A stretch of DNA of 64,000 bases from Acholeplasmatales bacterium (GTDB lineage: Bacteria; Bacillota_I; Bacilli_A; Acholeplasmatales; Anaeroplasmataceae), in NCBI GenBank assembly GCA_016288855.1, contig JAEELJ010000051.1, positions 62,001 through 126,000 on the forward strand. Direction: 5' to 3'. Position 1 is the stretch's first letter. Each line of letters starts with the position of its first letter. Below are positions 10,164-18,818 of this stretch, piece after piece. A program made the translations under genes and the position numbers. Under the pieces are notes generated by a model that worked only from the letters and a program-made list of their open reading frames with translations, had not been told where the DNA came from and searched no databases.

Positions 10164-10627
10164 TATTCCTCATTTTTAAGTTCTAAAGAAATTTGTTTCA
10201 TCTTTTTATATGTAACACCTGCAGCATCAAGCATTCTTTTTGATGCTAAATCAGAGTCTGTGCCATCATATTTCTCATTCATATAAACGATATGCTTTAT
10301 TCCAGATTGAATAATAAGTTTTGCACATTCATTACATGGAAATAATGAAACATATAAAACTGATCCTTTAAGATTTCTTGTTGAATTTAAAATTGCATTT
10401 GCTTCAGCATGTACTACATAAGGATATTTATTATCTAAATATGAATTTCCTTTTCCCCAAGGAAATACATCATCATCGCATCCTCGTGGGAAGCCGTTAT
10501 AGCCAATACCTATTATTCTTTTGTCATCATTAATAATACAAGCACCAACTTGTGTATTAGGGTCTTTGCTTCTTTTTGCACTTAATAATGCAACACCCAT
10601 AAAATATTCATCCCACGAAATATGCAT
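10163..10627 (-). CDS. deoxycytidylate deaminase (ComEB family)
   Basis: SWDEYFM..., VVHAEANAIL, LFPCNECAKLIIQ zinc motif. Confidence 0.92.
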   Translation of the reverse strand: MHISWDEYFMGVALLSAKRSKDPNTQVGACIINDDKRIIGIGYNGFPRGCDDDVFPWGKGNSYLDNKYPYVVHAEANAILNSTRNLKGSVLYVSLFPCNECAKLIIQSGIKHIVYMNEKYDGTDSDLASKRMLDAAGVTYKKMKQISLELKNEE

Positions 10628-10644
10628 AATAATATCCTCCTAAA

Positions 10645-11946
10645 TTATGGATTTAATCTATCTGGTCCACGGAATATGAACATTGCGTCCTTAATTCCTT
10701 CATTAAATAAAATCATTGTGATACGGTCAACACCGATACCAAATCCACCATGAGGTGGGCAACCATACTTAAAGAAATCTAAGTAGAACTTAACATCGTT
10801 AACTAAGCCCTTTTCTTCTGCTTGCTTCTTTAATATATCATATCTATGTTCACGCTGTGCACCTGTTGTGATTTCGCAGCCCTTCCAAATAAGGTCATAT
10901 CCACAAGGTACACCATGCTCATCACGCATGTGATAGAAAGCTCTTGTTTCTTTTGAATAGCCTGTAATGAATAAGAATTCATGACCAAACATATCCATAG
11001 AAAGCTTTTCAACCATTCTTTCACCTTCAGTTGTAAGATCACCCTTTTCTTCTTCAGGTACCTTATAACCATATCTCTTTTCTAATTCATCATATACATC
11101 ATGTAAGTCCATAACGGGGAAAGGTAGAGTAGGTACTACAACATCAATATCAAATACCTTCTTAATTTCTTCACCATATTTTTCCTTAACACACTTTAAT
11201 GCATATGCAAGCATTTCTTCTTCCATTTTCATAACATCCTTATAGCTTTCGATATATGAAAATTCTAAGTCTAAACCAGTGAATTCAGTTGCATGCTTTC
11301 TTGATGCAAACTTTTCTGCTCTAAATACTGGGCCTGTTTCATAAATTCTTTCAAATCCTGAAGCCATAGCCATTTGCTTATAGAATTGTGGAGATTGTGC
11401 TAAAAATGCATTTCTATCAAAATAATCTACCTTAAATACACCAGCACCTGATTCTGATTCAGTACCAATTAGCTTTGGTGAATGGATTTCAATGAAGTCA
11501 TTCTTATTTAAGAATTCACGGCATGAATTAACAAATAAAGACTGAGTCTTAAACATTAAAGTATTCTTATCAGTTCTTAAATCAATCCATCTATAGTCTA
11601 ATCTCATATCGATGTTTGTTTCTTCACCCTTAGGTGCAACAATTGGGTTAGGAGCCGCAATTGAATCAACCTTAATTGAGTCTGGATACATTTCCATACC
11701 ATTTAGCTTAACATATTCAGATGCCATAATAACACCTTCAGCTTCAATAACTGAATCTGGTGTAATAGAAGCTAATACTTCTTCCATTTCTGGATGCTTG
11801 GCTTTTTCAATAGTTAACTGAAGCTTTCCTGAAACATCCTTTAAAACTATGAAGCACATAGACTTTTTATTTCTAATGTTTTCAACAAAACCAGCAACCT
11901 TATTAACTTCACCTAATGTGATGTTTTTAATATTTACTCTTTTCAT
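10645..11946 (-). CDS. aspS: archaeal-type (possibly non-discriminating) aspartyl-tRNA synthetase
   Basis: 433 aa class II synthetase with N-terminal OB fold, FRAEKFASRKHATEFTGLDLEFS, GIGVDRITMILF; no room for the bacterial GAD insertion; ends in FRGPDRLNP. Confidence 0.88.
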   Translation of the reverse strand: MKRVNIKNITLGEVNKVAGFVENIRNKKSMCFIVLKDVSGKLQLTIEKAKHPEMEEVLASITPDSVIEAEGVIMASEYVKLNGMEMYPDSIKVDSIAAPNPIVAPKGEETNIDMRLDYRWIDLRTDKNTLMFKTQSLFVNSCREFLNKNDFIEIHSPKLIGTESESGAGVFKVDYFDRNAFLAQSPQFYKQMAMASGFERIYETGPVFRAEKFASRKHATEFTGLDLEFSYIESYKDVMKMEEEMLAYALKCVKEKYGEEIKKVFDIDVVVPTLPFPVMDLHDVYDELEKRYGYKVPEEEKGDLTTEGERMVEKLSMDMFGHEFLFITGYSKETRAFYHMRDEHGVPCGYDLIWKGCEITTGAQREHRYDILKKQAEEKGLVNDVKFYLDFFKYGCPPHGGFGIGVDRITMILFNEGIKDAMFIFRGPDRLNP

Positions 11947-11958
11947 TTTTATTACTCC

Positions 11959-13254
11959 TTATTTATTACAACTGCCACAAGGGTTTTGTGCAGTTACTTT
12001 AGTTAAAATATAATTATAAACTTCTTCAATATTAATAGTTTCTTGACTATCAGTAGTATTATCCTTGATATTAATCTTGCCTTCGTTTAATTCATTATCA
12101 CCAAGTATTAATGTGAATAATGCATTATTGCTATCAGCTTTCTTAAATTGGCTCTTTAAGCTACCTTCTTTATAATCCATTTCACAAGATAATCCACCAA
12201 TTCTACATACATTAATTGCCTTTAAGCAAGCCATTTCAGCCTTCTTACCTAAAGCAATAAAATATGCATGAATTTGTTCCTTTGGTTGAAGATTCTTACC
12301 AGCATAATCAGCAGCCATAATTAATCTTTCAACACCAAATGCCATACCAACACCTGGAGTTTCAGGACCACCTAATTGAGATATAAGTTTATTATATCTT
12401 CCTCCACCACCGATTACATTTTGAGCACCAAATTCAGGAATATTAACAACAAGCTCAAATACAGTATCTGAATAATAATCTAGTCCTCTTACTAGATTAT
12501 CATCAATAACATACTTTAATCCTTGATTATCTAAAGCCTCAAGTACAGTATTGAATCTTTCCTTTGAAGCATCATTTAAATATTCATTAATCTTAGGTGC
12601 AGTCTTAAAGAAATCCTTATCATGATCAACCTTACAATCTAATATTCTTAAGGGATTCTTTTCTAGTCTATTTAAGCAATCCTCACATAGACAATCCTTA
12701 TATTTTGTAAAATGACTAACTAAAACTTCTCTATATTTATTTCTTGATTCTTCATCACCTAAAGTATTAATCTTAACTGATACATCCTTTAATCCTAATG
12801 CACGAATTAATGATGCCCCTAAAGAAATAACCTCAGCATCAAGTAATGGATTATCACTTCCTAAAGCTTCAACACCAAATTGATTAAACTGACGGTTTCT
12901 ACCCTTTTGAGGTCGTTCATATCTAAACATTGGTCCCATATAGAATAGCTTTGTTACGGAATTATCAACATATAATTTATTTTCGACATAAGCTCTTGCA
13001 ACACCTGCAGTACCTTCAGGTCTTAATGTAATACCTCTTTCGCTTCTATCCTTAAAATCATATGTTTCCTTAGTTACCATATCAGATGTATCATTTACAT
13101 CTCTATGGAATACCTCAGAAGATTCAAAAATAGGTGTTCTTATTTCTTTATAATTATATAATTTGCAAACTTTTCTTACTGTAGTTTCTAATTTTTCCCA
13201 CTTTAAAGATTCAGGTGGTAATACATCATATGTTCCTTTTGGTTTAGTAATCAT
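11959..13254 (-). CDS. hisS: histidyl-tRNA synthetase
   Basis: KPKGTYDVLPPES, TLRPEGTAGVARAYVE, FNQFGVEALG, VRGLDYYSDTVFE. Confidence 0.96.
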   Translation of the reverse strand: MITKPKGTYDVLPPESLKWEKLETTVRKVCKLYNYKEIRTPIFESSEVFHRDVNDTSDMVTKETYDFKDRSERGITLRPEGTAGVARAYVENKLYVDNSVTKLFYMGPMFRYERPQKGRNRQFNQFGVEALGSDNPLLDAEVISLGASLIRALGLKDVSVKINTLGDEESRNKYREVLVSHFTKYKDCLCEDCLNRLEKNPLRILDCKVDHDKDFFKTAPKINEYLNDASKERFNTVLEALDNQGLKYVIDDNLVRGLDYYSDTVFELVVNIPEFGAQNVIGGGGRYNKLISQLGGPETPGVGMAFGVERLIMAADYAGKNLQPKEQIHAYFIALGKKAEMACLKAINVCRIGGLSCEMDYKEGSLKSQFKKADSNNALFTLILGDNELNEGKINIKDNTTDSQETINIEEVYNYILTKVTAQNPCGSCNK

Positions 13255-13799
13255 TTCTTTCCTCCATTAAATTCATATCTATAAATAGAATAATATTTCG
13301 CAATATCATCACCATAATTCAAGTGACAAAATTCTTCATATTCATACATCAATCCTAAGCTTTTAATTAAATTCATTGAACGTTCATTCTTTAGGGATGT
13401 ACCAATTTTAACCTTATCGCATTCTAAATAATTGAATGCAATATCAATTGCTTTCTTTAAGCATCTTTTCATAATTCCCATTCCCCAGAATTTTCTATCT
13501 AAGAAATATCCAATTTCAATTTCATTTGTTAAAGAATTATATGTATGATAATCTATTACCCCTATCATAACATCACCATAGTAAATTGCATACCCAGGAG
13601 GTAATCCTTCACTTGGACGTTTAAGGTAAATATTATTGATGATAAGTTTAGCTTCGTTAATGCTTAATATTGGGCCCCAATTTAGGTAAGAACACATTTC
13701 TTTATCCTGGCCTATAACAAATAAGCCTTTGTAATCATTTACTGATATTTCCTTTAAAGTAAATTTATTAACTTTAACTTCTTCAAGTTTAGTTTTCAT
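13251..13799 (-). CDS. GNAT-family acetyltransferase (RimJ/RimL-like)
   Basis: EIGYFLDRKFWGMGIMKRCLKKAIDIAF...LKNERSMNLIKSLGL. Confidence 0.85.
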   Translation of the reverse strand: MKTKLEEVKVNKFTLKEISVNDYKGLFVIGQDKEMCSYLNWGPILSINEAKLIINNIYLKRPSEGLPPGYAIYYGDVMIGVIDYHTYNSLTNEIEIGYFLDRKFWGMGIMKRCLKKAIDIAFNYLECDKVKIGTSLKNERSMNLIKSLGLMYEYEEFCHLNYGDDIAKYYSIYRYEFNGGKK

Positions 13800-13814
13800 A
13801 AGTCCTCTTTAAAT

Positions 13815-14022
13815 AAAAAAACGCCCTTATAAATATAAGGACGATAATATCGTGGTGCCACCTTACTTCAGCAGAGCTCTCAATTAATGTTAACGCCATC
13901 GTACGTCCTTTTTTAGAGGAATTCCGAAGTGTCATAAGATGGTATTCATAGATATTTTCACCAAACATATCCTCTCTTAAATGAATCTTCCAGCTTAATT
14001 CTTCATCATCAATTTATACAAG
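13815..14022 (-). promoter_or_regulatory. T-box riboswitch (predicted Asp specifier)
   Basis: Minus strand: stem I base GAAG...CTTC, upper stem AAGAT/ATCTT, specifier-loop strand ATGACA (GAC codon); T-box TAAGGTGGCACCACG; terminator hairpin 13822-13843 with T7. Confidence 0.92.
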
Positions 14023-14027
14023 TAAAA

Positions 14028-14057
14028 TTTTAACATTTATGTTAAAAAAATTCAAGA
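14028..14057 (-). promoter_or_regulatory. sigma-A-type promoter of the T-box operon
   Basis: Minus strand TTGAAT-N17-TAAAAT. Confidence 0.6.
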
Positions 14058-15164
14058 CTAAGAAATAAAGCCAAAACCATTATTTTCAGTGTCTATTGAA
14101 TTATTATTATTTTGATTTTTTAAAGCCTTATCTTTTACAACATTTAAGGCATCATCAACTTCATTTTGTGGTAATGCATTATCATGAGAAATATCAAATA
14201 ATTCATCACCAATTCTTTGAGCAACATCCATAGTATCATCAGATACTCTTTCAGTTTTTACATCAACATGAAGCTTCTCTAAGGTCTTAATTGAATAATC
14301 ACTATATTCATTATGACTAAAATTAACCTCTAATGGTACTCCATGTTTCATAAAAGAATCATAAAGCATTCCCATTAATGCAGATTTAACTGTTGTTTTA
14401 TCTTTTATAAAATAAACATCATTATATCCATATTTTTTATAATGAATTAAATTAAGCATAACTCTTTTTCTTGTTTCTTTAATTTTAATTGGCAAATATG
14501 TAGTATAAAAATCTATTTCATCATCTATATATTTAGCGTTTTTAAATTCTAAAACAAAGTTTTTATTCTCTGATACTTTTCTCTTATCAGGTATTAAATA
14601 AGGTAGGTCCTGATATCTAACCTCATAAGTTAATTTATCAGTATCAATTTCTGCAACAACAGAATATGCTTCATTGAAGCATTCCTTAACAGGATTATAA
14701 TCATTTTTAAGTAATGATAAAACAAAAGAACCTGCTAAAATAAAATCTGATATTTCCTTTTCGTTACAATATCTTTCATCATATCCAGTTTGGAATCTAT
14801 AGAATATTACATTATCCTCTTCTTTTACTCTTACATGATTTTCTTTTAAATAAGCATAATCATCAGGTAGTAAATCCTTTTTAGCCTTTAGAATTCCGAA
14901 TATAGAATCACAATCTCCAATTGTTATTGAATCTGGATTTGGTGTTGTGAATATATGATGTAAATATTCAAAACCATTATTGTTAAAAAACAATTGTATT
15001 CCATAAGAATCACCGAAGAATGAGTCAATGAATAGCATCATCATCTTCTTACCTTCATTTATAAATGAAAAATAAAACATATCTTGCTGTGAGAATTCTT
15101 CATAGTAACCTTTTTTCTTAAATTTTAAAATAATATCTTTTGCTGTTTGATATAAAGTTTCCAT
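14058..15164 (-). CDS. hypothetical protein of unknown family (~368 aa)
   Basis: Long ORF with SD GAGGTGATT ahead of ATG 15164; no family recognised. Confidence 0.75.
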   Translation of the reverse strand: METLYQTAKDIILKFKKKGYYEEFSQQDMFYFSFINEGKKMMMLFIDSFFGDSYGIQLFFNNNGFEYLHHIFTTPNPDSITIGDCDSIFGILKAKKDLLPDDYAYLKENHVRVKEEDNVIFYRFQTGYDERYCNEKEISDFILAGSFVLSLLKNDYNPVKECFNEAYSVVAEIDTDKLTYEVRYQDLPYLIPDKRKVSENKNFVLEFKNAKYIDDEIDFYTTYLPIKIKETRKRVMLNLIHYKKYGYNDVYFIKDKTTVKSALMGMLYDSFMKHGVPLEVNFSHNEYSDYSIKTLEKLHVDVKTERVSDDTMDVAQRIGDELFDISHDNALPQNEVDDALNVVKDKALKNQNNNNSIDTENNGFGFIS

Positions 15165-15169
15165 AAGAA

Positions 15170-15700
15170 TCACCTCTTATAAATAACAACTCTTTTTATA
15201 CCGTAAGTCTTGTCCTTTATTAATTTTAAATCCTTAAACTCTAATGGATATTTTGAATTCTTATCCATTTCAAAGGATATAATTCCCTTTTCTTTAAGCT
15301 TTGGGATTGAGATTTCTAATATTTCTTCTATATTATCCATCTTATATGGTGGATCTAGGATAATAAGGTCAAACATTGTTTTTGTTTGTGCCATAAAATC
15401 ACGATAATCCATATTATAAAATTCTGCATTATCAATTCCTAAGTTTTTGCAATTTTTACGACAAACATCTAAAGCTTTTTTATTTAAATCATTCATGACA
15501 ATTTTATCAAAGCCTCTTGAATAACCTTCAATTGCCATTGCGCCAGAACCTGCAAATAAATCAAGCAAAACTCCACCAGAAAAATACTGGCCTAATAAAT
15601 TATATATAGCCATTCTAACCTTATCTTGAGTTTCCCTTGTTGTATCGAGGTTAGTCATTTCTATAACTCTATGTCTTAATTCACCTGCAGTTATACGCAT
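15170..15700 (-). CDS. rsmD: 16S rRNA (guanine966-N2)-methyltransferase
   Basis: MRITAGELRHR, LLDLFAGSGAMAIEGYSRG, DLIILDPPYK. Confidence 0.93.
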   Translation of the reverse strand: MRITAGELRHRVIEMTNLDTTRETQDKVRMAIYNLLGQYFSGGVLLDLFAGSGAMAIEGYSRGFDKIVMNDLNKKALDVCRKNCKNLGIDNAEFYNMDYRDFMAQTKTMFDLIILDPPYKMDNIEEILEISIPKLKEKGIISFEMDKNSKYPLEFKDLKLIKDKTYGIKRVVIYKR

Positions 15701-15710
15701 AAAAATCACC

Positions 15711-17387
15711 CTAATTTAAAATTTTATATGAAACCTTTTTGCCGTTTATTGTTACATCCTTAAGCTTTCTATCAAAGAATTTTCTACCTTCTTCTTTAAC
15801 AAATAAAGTAGATTCATTCTTTCCAATATTAATTTTACCAAATTTTTCACGATGAATCTTAATATTATCATGGAAAATCATAATTAATTGATTTGGTTTA
15901 ACATGATCAACCTCACCAACATTAACAGAAATCTTAAAATATTTATCAGAATTAGCTTGCTCACGAATCTTTATTTGCTCACTCTTACCTATTCTTCTTC
16001 CATCTTTTCCACGTACTTTTTCTTTTTTATCTAATTTAGAAGATTTCCCATTTTTTTCATGCTTAGGCTTATCTTCAATTAAATAAATTTCATTATAAGT
16101 CTTTTTATCTCTATCCACCATTGCAAGTAATGCTCTTAAAAGTGGTACAGGATCAGAATTTTGACGTGCTAAATGTGAAATTAATGCATCATATGAATCA
16201 TTATTTTTATTTAATTCAATTGCATCCATTAAATTTAAATATAATTTCTTATTATGAGATTTTTCAATATCCTTAACAGAAGGTATTTCTTGACGCTTCA
16301 TCTGACGCTTTGTATAGCGCTCAATTTCATTTACTCTACCTTTAGTTCTTGATGTTGCAAATGATAAAGCAATACCACTTTGTCCTGCTCTTGCAGTACG
16401 GCCAATTCGATGAACATAAAGCTCATTTTCTTGAGGTAGGTCATAATTGATAACACCTTCAATATTATCAATATCAATACCTCTTGCGGCAACATCTGTT
16501 GCGACTAAGATATTTATTGAATTATTTCTAAATGAATTCATTACTCTATCTCTTGATTGCTGCTTTAAATCACCATGTAATCCATCAGCCTTATAGCCTT
16601 CATGCTGAAGGAATAAAACAAGTTCATCTACCATAGATTTAGTATTAGTAAATATCATTGTTCTACTAAATTCATAATAATCTAATAATCTTACTAATAA
16701 ATCCTTTTTAGAGTCTCTTTTGCAAAAATATACACATTCATCAATATTTTCTACAGTTAAAGTTTTAGCTTCAATTTTAACATGAGTATAATCACGCATA
16801 TAAGATGAAGCAATATTCTTAATGAATGGTGCAATTGTTGCAGAGAATAAAGCTGTTTGATGCTCTTTAGGTACTCCCTTTAGAATCTTTTCTAAATCAT
16901 CTTGGAACCCCATCTTTAGCATTTCATCAGCTTCATCAAATACTAAAAATGAAAGATTCTTAAAATCAAGCTTTCCTCTTTCCATCTGATCTATAATTCT
17001 ACCTGGTGTACCAACAACAATATTAGGATTCTTATCTAATTCTCTAAATTGTTTTTCATATGATTCGCCACCATATATTGTAGCAATTCTATAGAAATTA
17101 TCTTTTCCAATTAACTTTTTTATTTCCAAAGATACCTGACATGATAATTCTCTTGTAGGACATAAAACTAATCCTTTACCATTTTTGTTACCTCTTAATG
17201 ATAAAATTAGAGGAATTGAATAAGCTAAGGTTTTGCCTGTTCCAGTTTGTGCCTGACCAATTACATCCTTTCCTTCTAATAATAGAGGAATTGATTGTTC
17301 TTGAATTGGTGTTGGCTCATTGATACCTTCTTTTGAAAGTGCATCAAGAATTATCTTATCATTTATTAAATCTTTAAATTGTGTCAT
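15711..17387 (-). CDS. DEAD-box RNA helicase with C-terminal DbpA-like RNA-binding domain
   Basis: GQAQTGTGKT, FDEADEML, SATIAPF, HRIGRTARAG; C-terminal ISVNVGEVDHVKPNQLI. Confidence 0.94.
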   Translation of the reverse strand: MTQFKDLINDKIILDALSKEGINEPTPIQEQSIPLLLEGKDVIGQAQTGTGKTLAYSIPLILSLRGNKNGKGLVLCPTRELSCQVSLEIKKLIGKDNFYRIATIYGGESYEKQFRELDKNPNIVVGTPGRIIDQMERGKLDFKNLSFLVFDEADEMLKMGFQDDLEKILKGVPKEHQTALFSATIAPFIKNIASSYMRDYTHVKIEAKTLTVENIDECVYFCKRDSKKDLLVRLLDYYEFSRTMIFTNTKSMVDELVLFLQHEGYKADGLHGDLKQQSRDRVMNSFRNNSINILVATDVAARGIDIDNIEGVINYDLPQENELYVHRIGRTARAGQSGIALSFATSRTKGRVNEIERYTKRQMKRQEIPSVKDIEKSHNKKLYLNLMDAIELNKNNDSYDALISHLARQNSDPVPLLRALLAMVDRDKKTYNEIYLIEDKPKHEKNGKSSKLDKKEKVRGKDGRRIGKSEQIKIREQANSDKYFKISVNVGEVDHVKPNQLIMIFHDNIKIHREKFGKINIGKNESTLFVKEEGRKFFDRKLKDVTINGKKVSYKILN

Positions 17388-17411
17388 TAAATTTACCTAT
17401 ATTCTTAAAAA

Positions 17412-17600
17412 TTAAAAAGTGGATATCCATATCCACACAAAATAAAATGACTAGGAAGGTACGTGAAGAAGCTAATCTCCATACGGTGGAAGCCTCTTTT
17501 TGCCATCCATTAGGGTTCTCAAATTAAGAGCCTCCAGCACAGGATGAGCCTCAGCTTCCGTTTAAAATAATAATGAGCTCCACGGCCATCTTCCTAGTAC
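17412..17600 (-). ncRNA. structured small RNA, 6S RNA (ssrS)-like candidate
   Basis: Consensus promoter upstream, intrinsic terminator downstream, closing stem ACTAGGAAG/CTTCCTAGT, inner stem CGTG-GAGCT/AGCTTC-TT-CACG, large AU-rich central bubble, apical stem GGAAGC/GCTTCC and CATCC/GGATG. No database check. Confidence 0.7.
17419..17436 (-). terminator. intrinsic terminator of the 6S-like RNA
   Basis: GTGGATAT-GG-ATATCCAC followed by TTTTTAATTTTT on the minus strand. Confidence 0.88.
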
Positions 17601-17604
17601 TTTT

Positions 17605-17633
17605 ATTATAGTATAAAATATTTTTTTATGCAA
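17605..17633 (-). promoter_or_regulatory. sigma-A promoter of the 6S-like RNA
   Basis: Minus strand TTGCAT-N17-TATAAT, predicted start about 17598-17600. Confidence 0.85.
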
Positions 17634-17665
17634 TAAAGTTAACCTTTTCACATAATTTACATTAA

Positions 17666-18079
17666 TTATTTTATATTAAGGAACGAATAAACTATTGCAA
17701 TTAAACCAGCAAGGAACAAAATAAATGCTATTACAACAATTAAACTATCGCCCTTTCCTTCTGTGTATTTATTACCTAAATGAGCAATGATTGGTAAGAA
17801 TAATGCAATAGCACCAACAGAAAACATACCAAAACCTAATGCTAAATATTTAGCAAAGAATGATGCCTCATAGCCAGTATATGCTTGTGTAATCATTTCA
17901 ATCATATAGTCAGCAGTAATCGCAATTGAAATTACTGATAATATGATTACAATAATTTGATATCTTCTTTTTTGTTTATTAATTGCAGCTTGTTCTTCTC
18001 TCATCTTTGTTTTTTGTTCTTCACTAAACTTAGGAACATTAACACTAGATGAGTTATTTTTATTGTTATTTTGTTTCAT
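17666..18079 (-). CDS. membrane protein of unknown function
   Basis: Charged Asn-rich N-terminus then hydrophobic TM segments; ATG at 18079 preferred over track start 18154, which overlaps the rplT terminator. Confidence 0.6.
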   Translation of the reverse strand: MKQNNNKNNSSSVNVPKFSEEQKTKMREEQAAINKQKRRYQIIVIILSVISIAITADYMIEMITQAYTGYEASFFAKYLALGFGMFSVGAIALFLPIIAHLGNKYTEGKGDSLIVVIAFILFLAGLIAIVYSFLNIK

Positions 18080-18135
18080 AAAAACACCAACTTTCTTTGA
18101 TATTATATCATAATATATCGAATATCTAAAGAAAA

Positions 18136-18156
18136 AAGTGGGATTATATCCCACTT
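18136..18156 (-). terminator. terminator of the infC-rpmI-rplT operon
   Basis: AAGTGGGAT-ATA-ATCCCACTT followed by TTTTCTT on the minus strand. Confidence 0.85.
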
Positions 18157-18162
18157 AACTTA

Positions 18163-18582
18163 TTACTTTGAAGCCTTTGCAGTCTTAGTTAAAACTACAA
18201 CGTTTTCAACTTCCTTAGCAGGTGCATTTTCTAAGCCCTTCTTAGCTAAATCAACTAAAGCCTTGAAGCCTGCTTGATCATTAACAGCCATTTCAGCTAA
18301 CATCTTTCTGTTGATTGTGATATTAGCATTAGCTAAACCATTGATGAAACGAGAATACTTAATTCCGTTTAATTGGCAAGCAGCGTTAATTCTTTGAATC
18401 CAAAGACGTCTGAATTCTCTCTTGCGAGCCTTTCTATCTCTGAATGCATACTGCATAGAACGCATAACTTGTTCATGTGCAGTCTTGTATAATGTGTGCT
18501 TTGAACCGTAATAGCCCTTAGCTAACTTTAAAACGGCCTTACGTCTTCTTCTTGTTGTGTATCCACCTTTTACTCTTGGCAT
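18163..18582 (-). CDS. rplT: 50S ribosomal protein L20
   Basis: [29 protein letters not shown]..., [21 protein letters not shown]. Confidence 0.98.
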   Translation of the reverse strand: MPRVKGGYTTRRRRKAVLKLAKGYYGSKHTLYKTAHEQVMRSMQYAFRDRKARKREFRRLWIQRINAACQLNGIKYSRFINGLANANITINRKMLAEMAVNDQAGFKALVDLAKKGLENAPAKEVENVVVLTKTAKASK

Positions 18583-18601
18583 AATCTATTTCCTCCTACA
18601 A

Positions 18602-18802
18602 TTACTTCATGTTAGCGATTAATTGATTAATACGCTTTTCATCTGTTGAATGAACTAAACCAGCCTTTGATAAGTTCTTGTTCTGCTTATGAGACTTGTT
18701 AGTTTTTAAATGGCCTGTATATGCATGACCACGCTTAATTTTTCCTGTTCCTGTGATTTTGATTCTCTTCTTTAAACCACTATGTGTTTTTGCCTTTGGC
18801 AT
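18602..18802 (-). CDS. rpmI: 50S ribosomal protein L35
   Basis: MPKAKTHSGLKKRIKITGTGKIKRGHAYTGHL. Confidence 0.97.
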   Translation of the reverse strand: MPKAKTHSGLKKRIKITGTGKIKRGHAYTGHLKTNKSHKQNKNLSKAGLVHSTDEKRINQLIANMK

Positions 18803-18818
18803 GTTCCTTCACTCCTCT

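Noticed and set aside
10830-11072. 80 aa same-strand ORF inside aspS
   Set aside because: Out-of-frame within a well-conserved CDS; no domain.
13815-14022. His-specific T-box because hisS precedes aspS
   Set aside because: CAC would fall in the base helix of stem I and the TGGC bulge does not fit discriminator C73.
17412-17600. SRP RNA, tmRNA, RNase P RNA or T-box for this structured RNA
   Set aside because: No GGAAGGAAGCAG SRP tetraloop region, no tRNA-like ends, too short for RNase P, no T-box motif.
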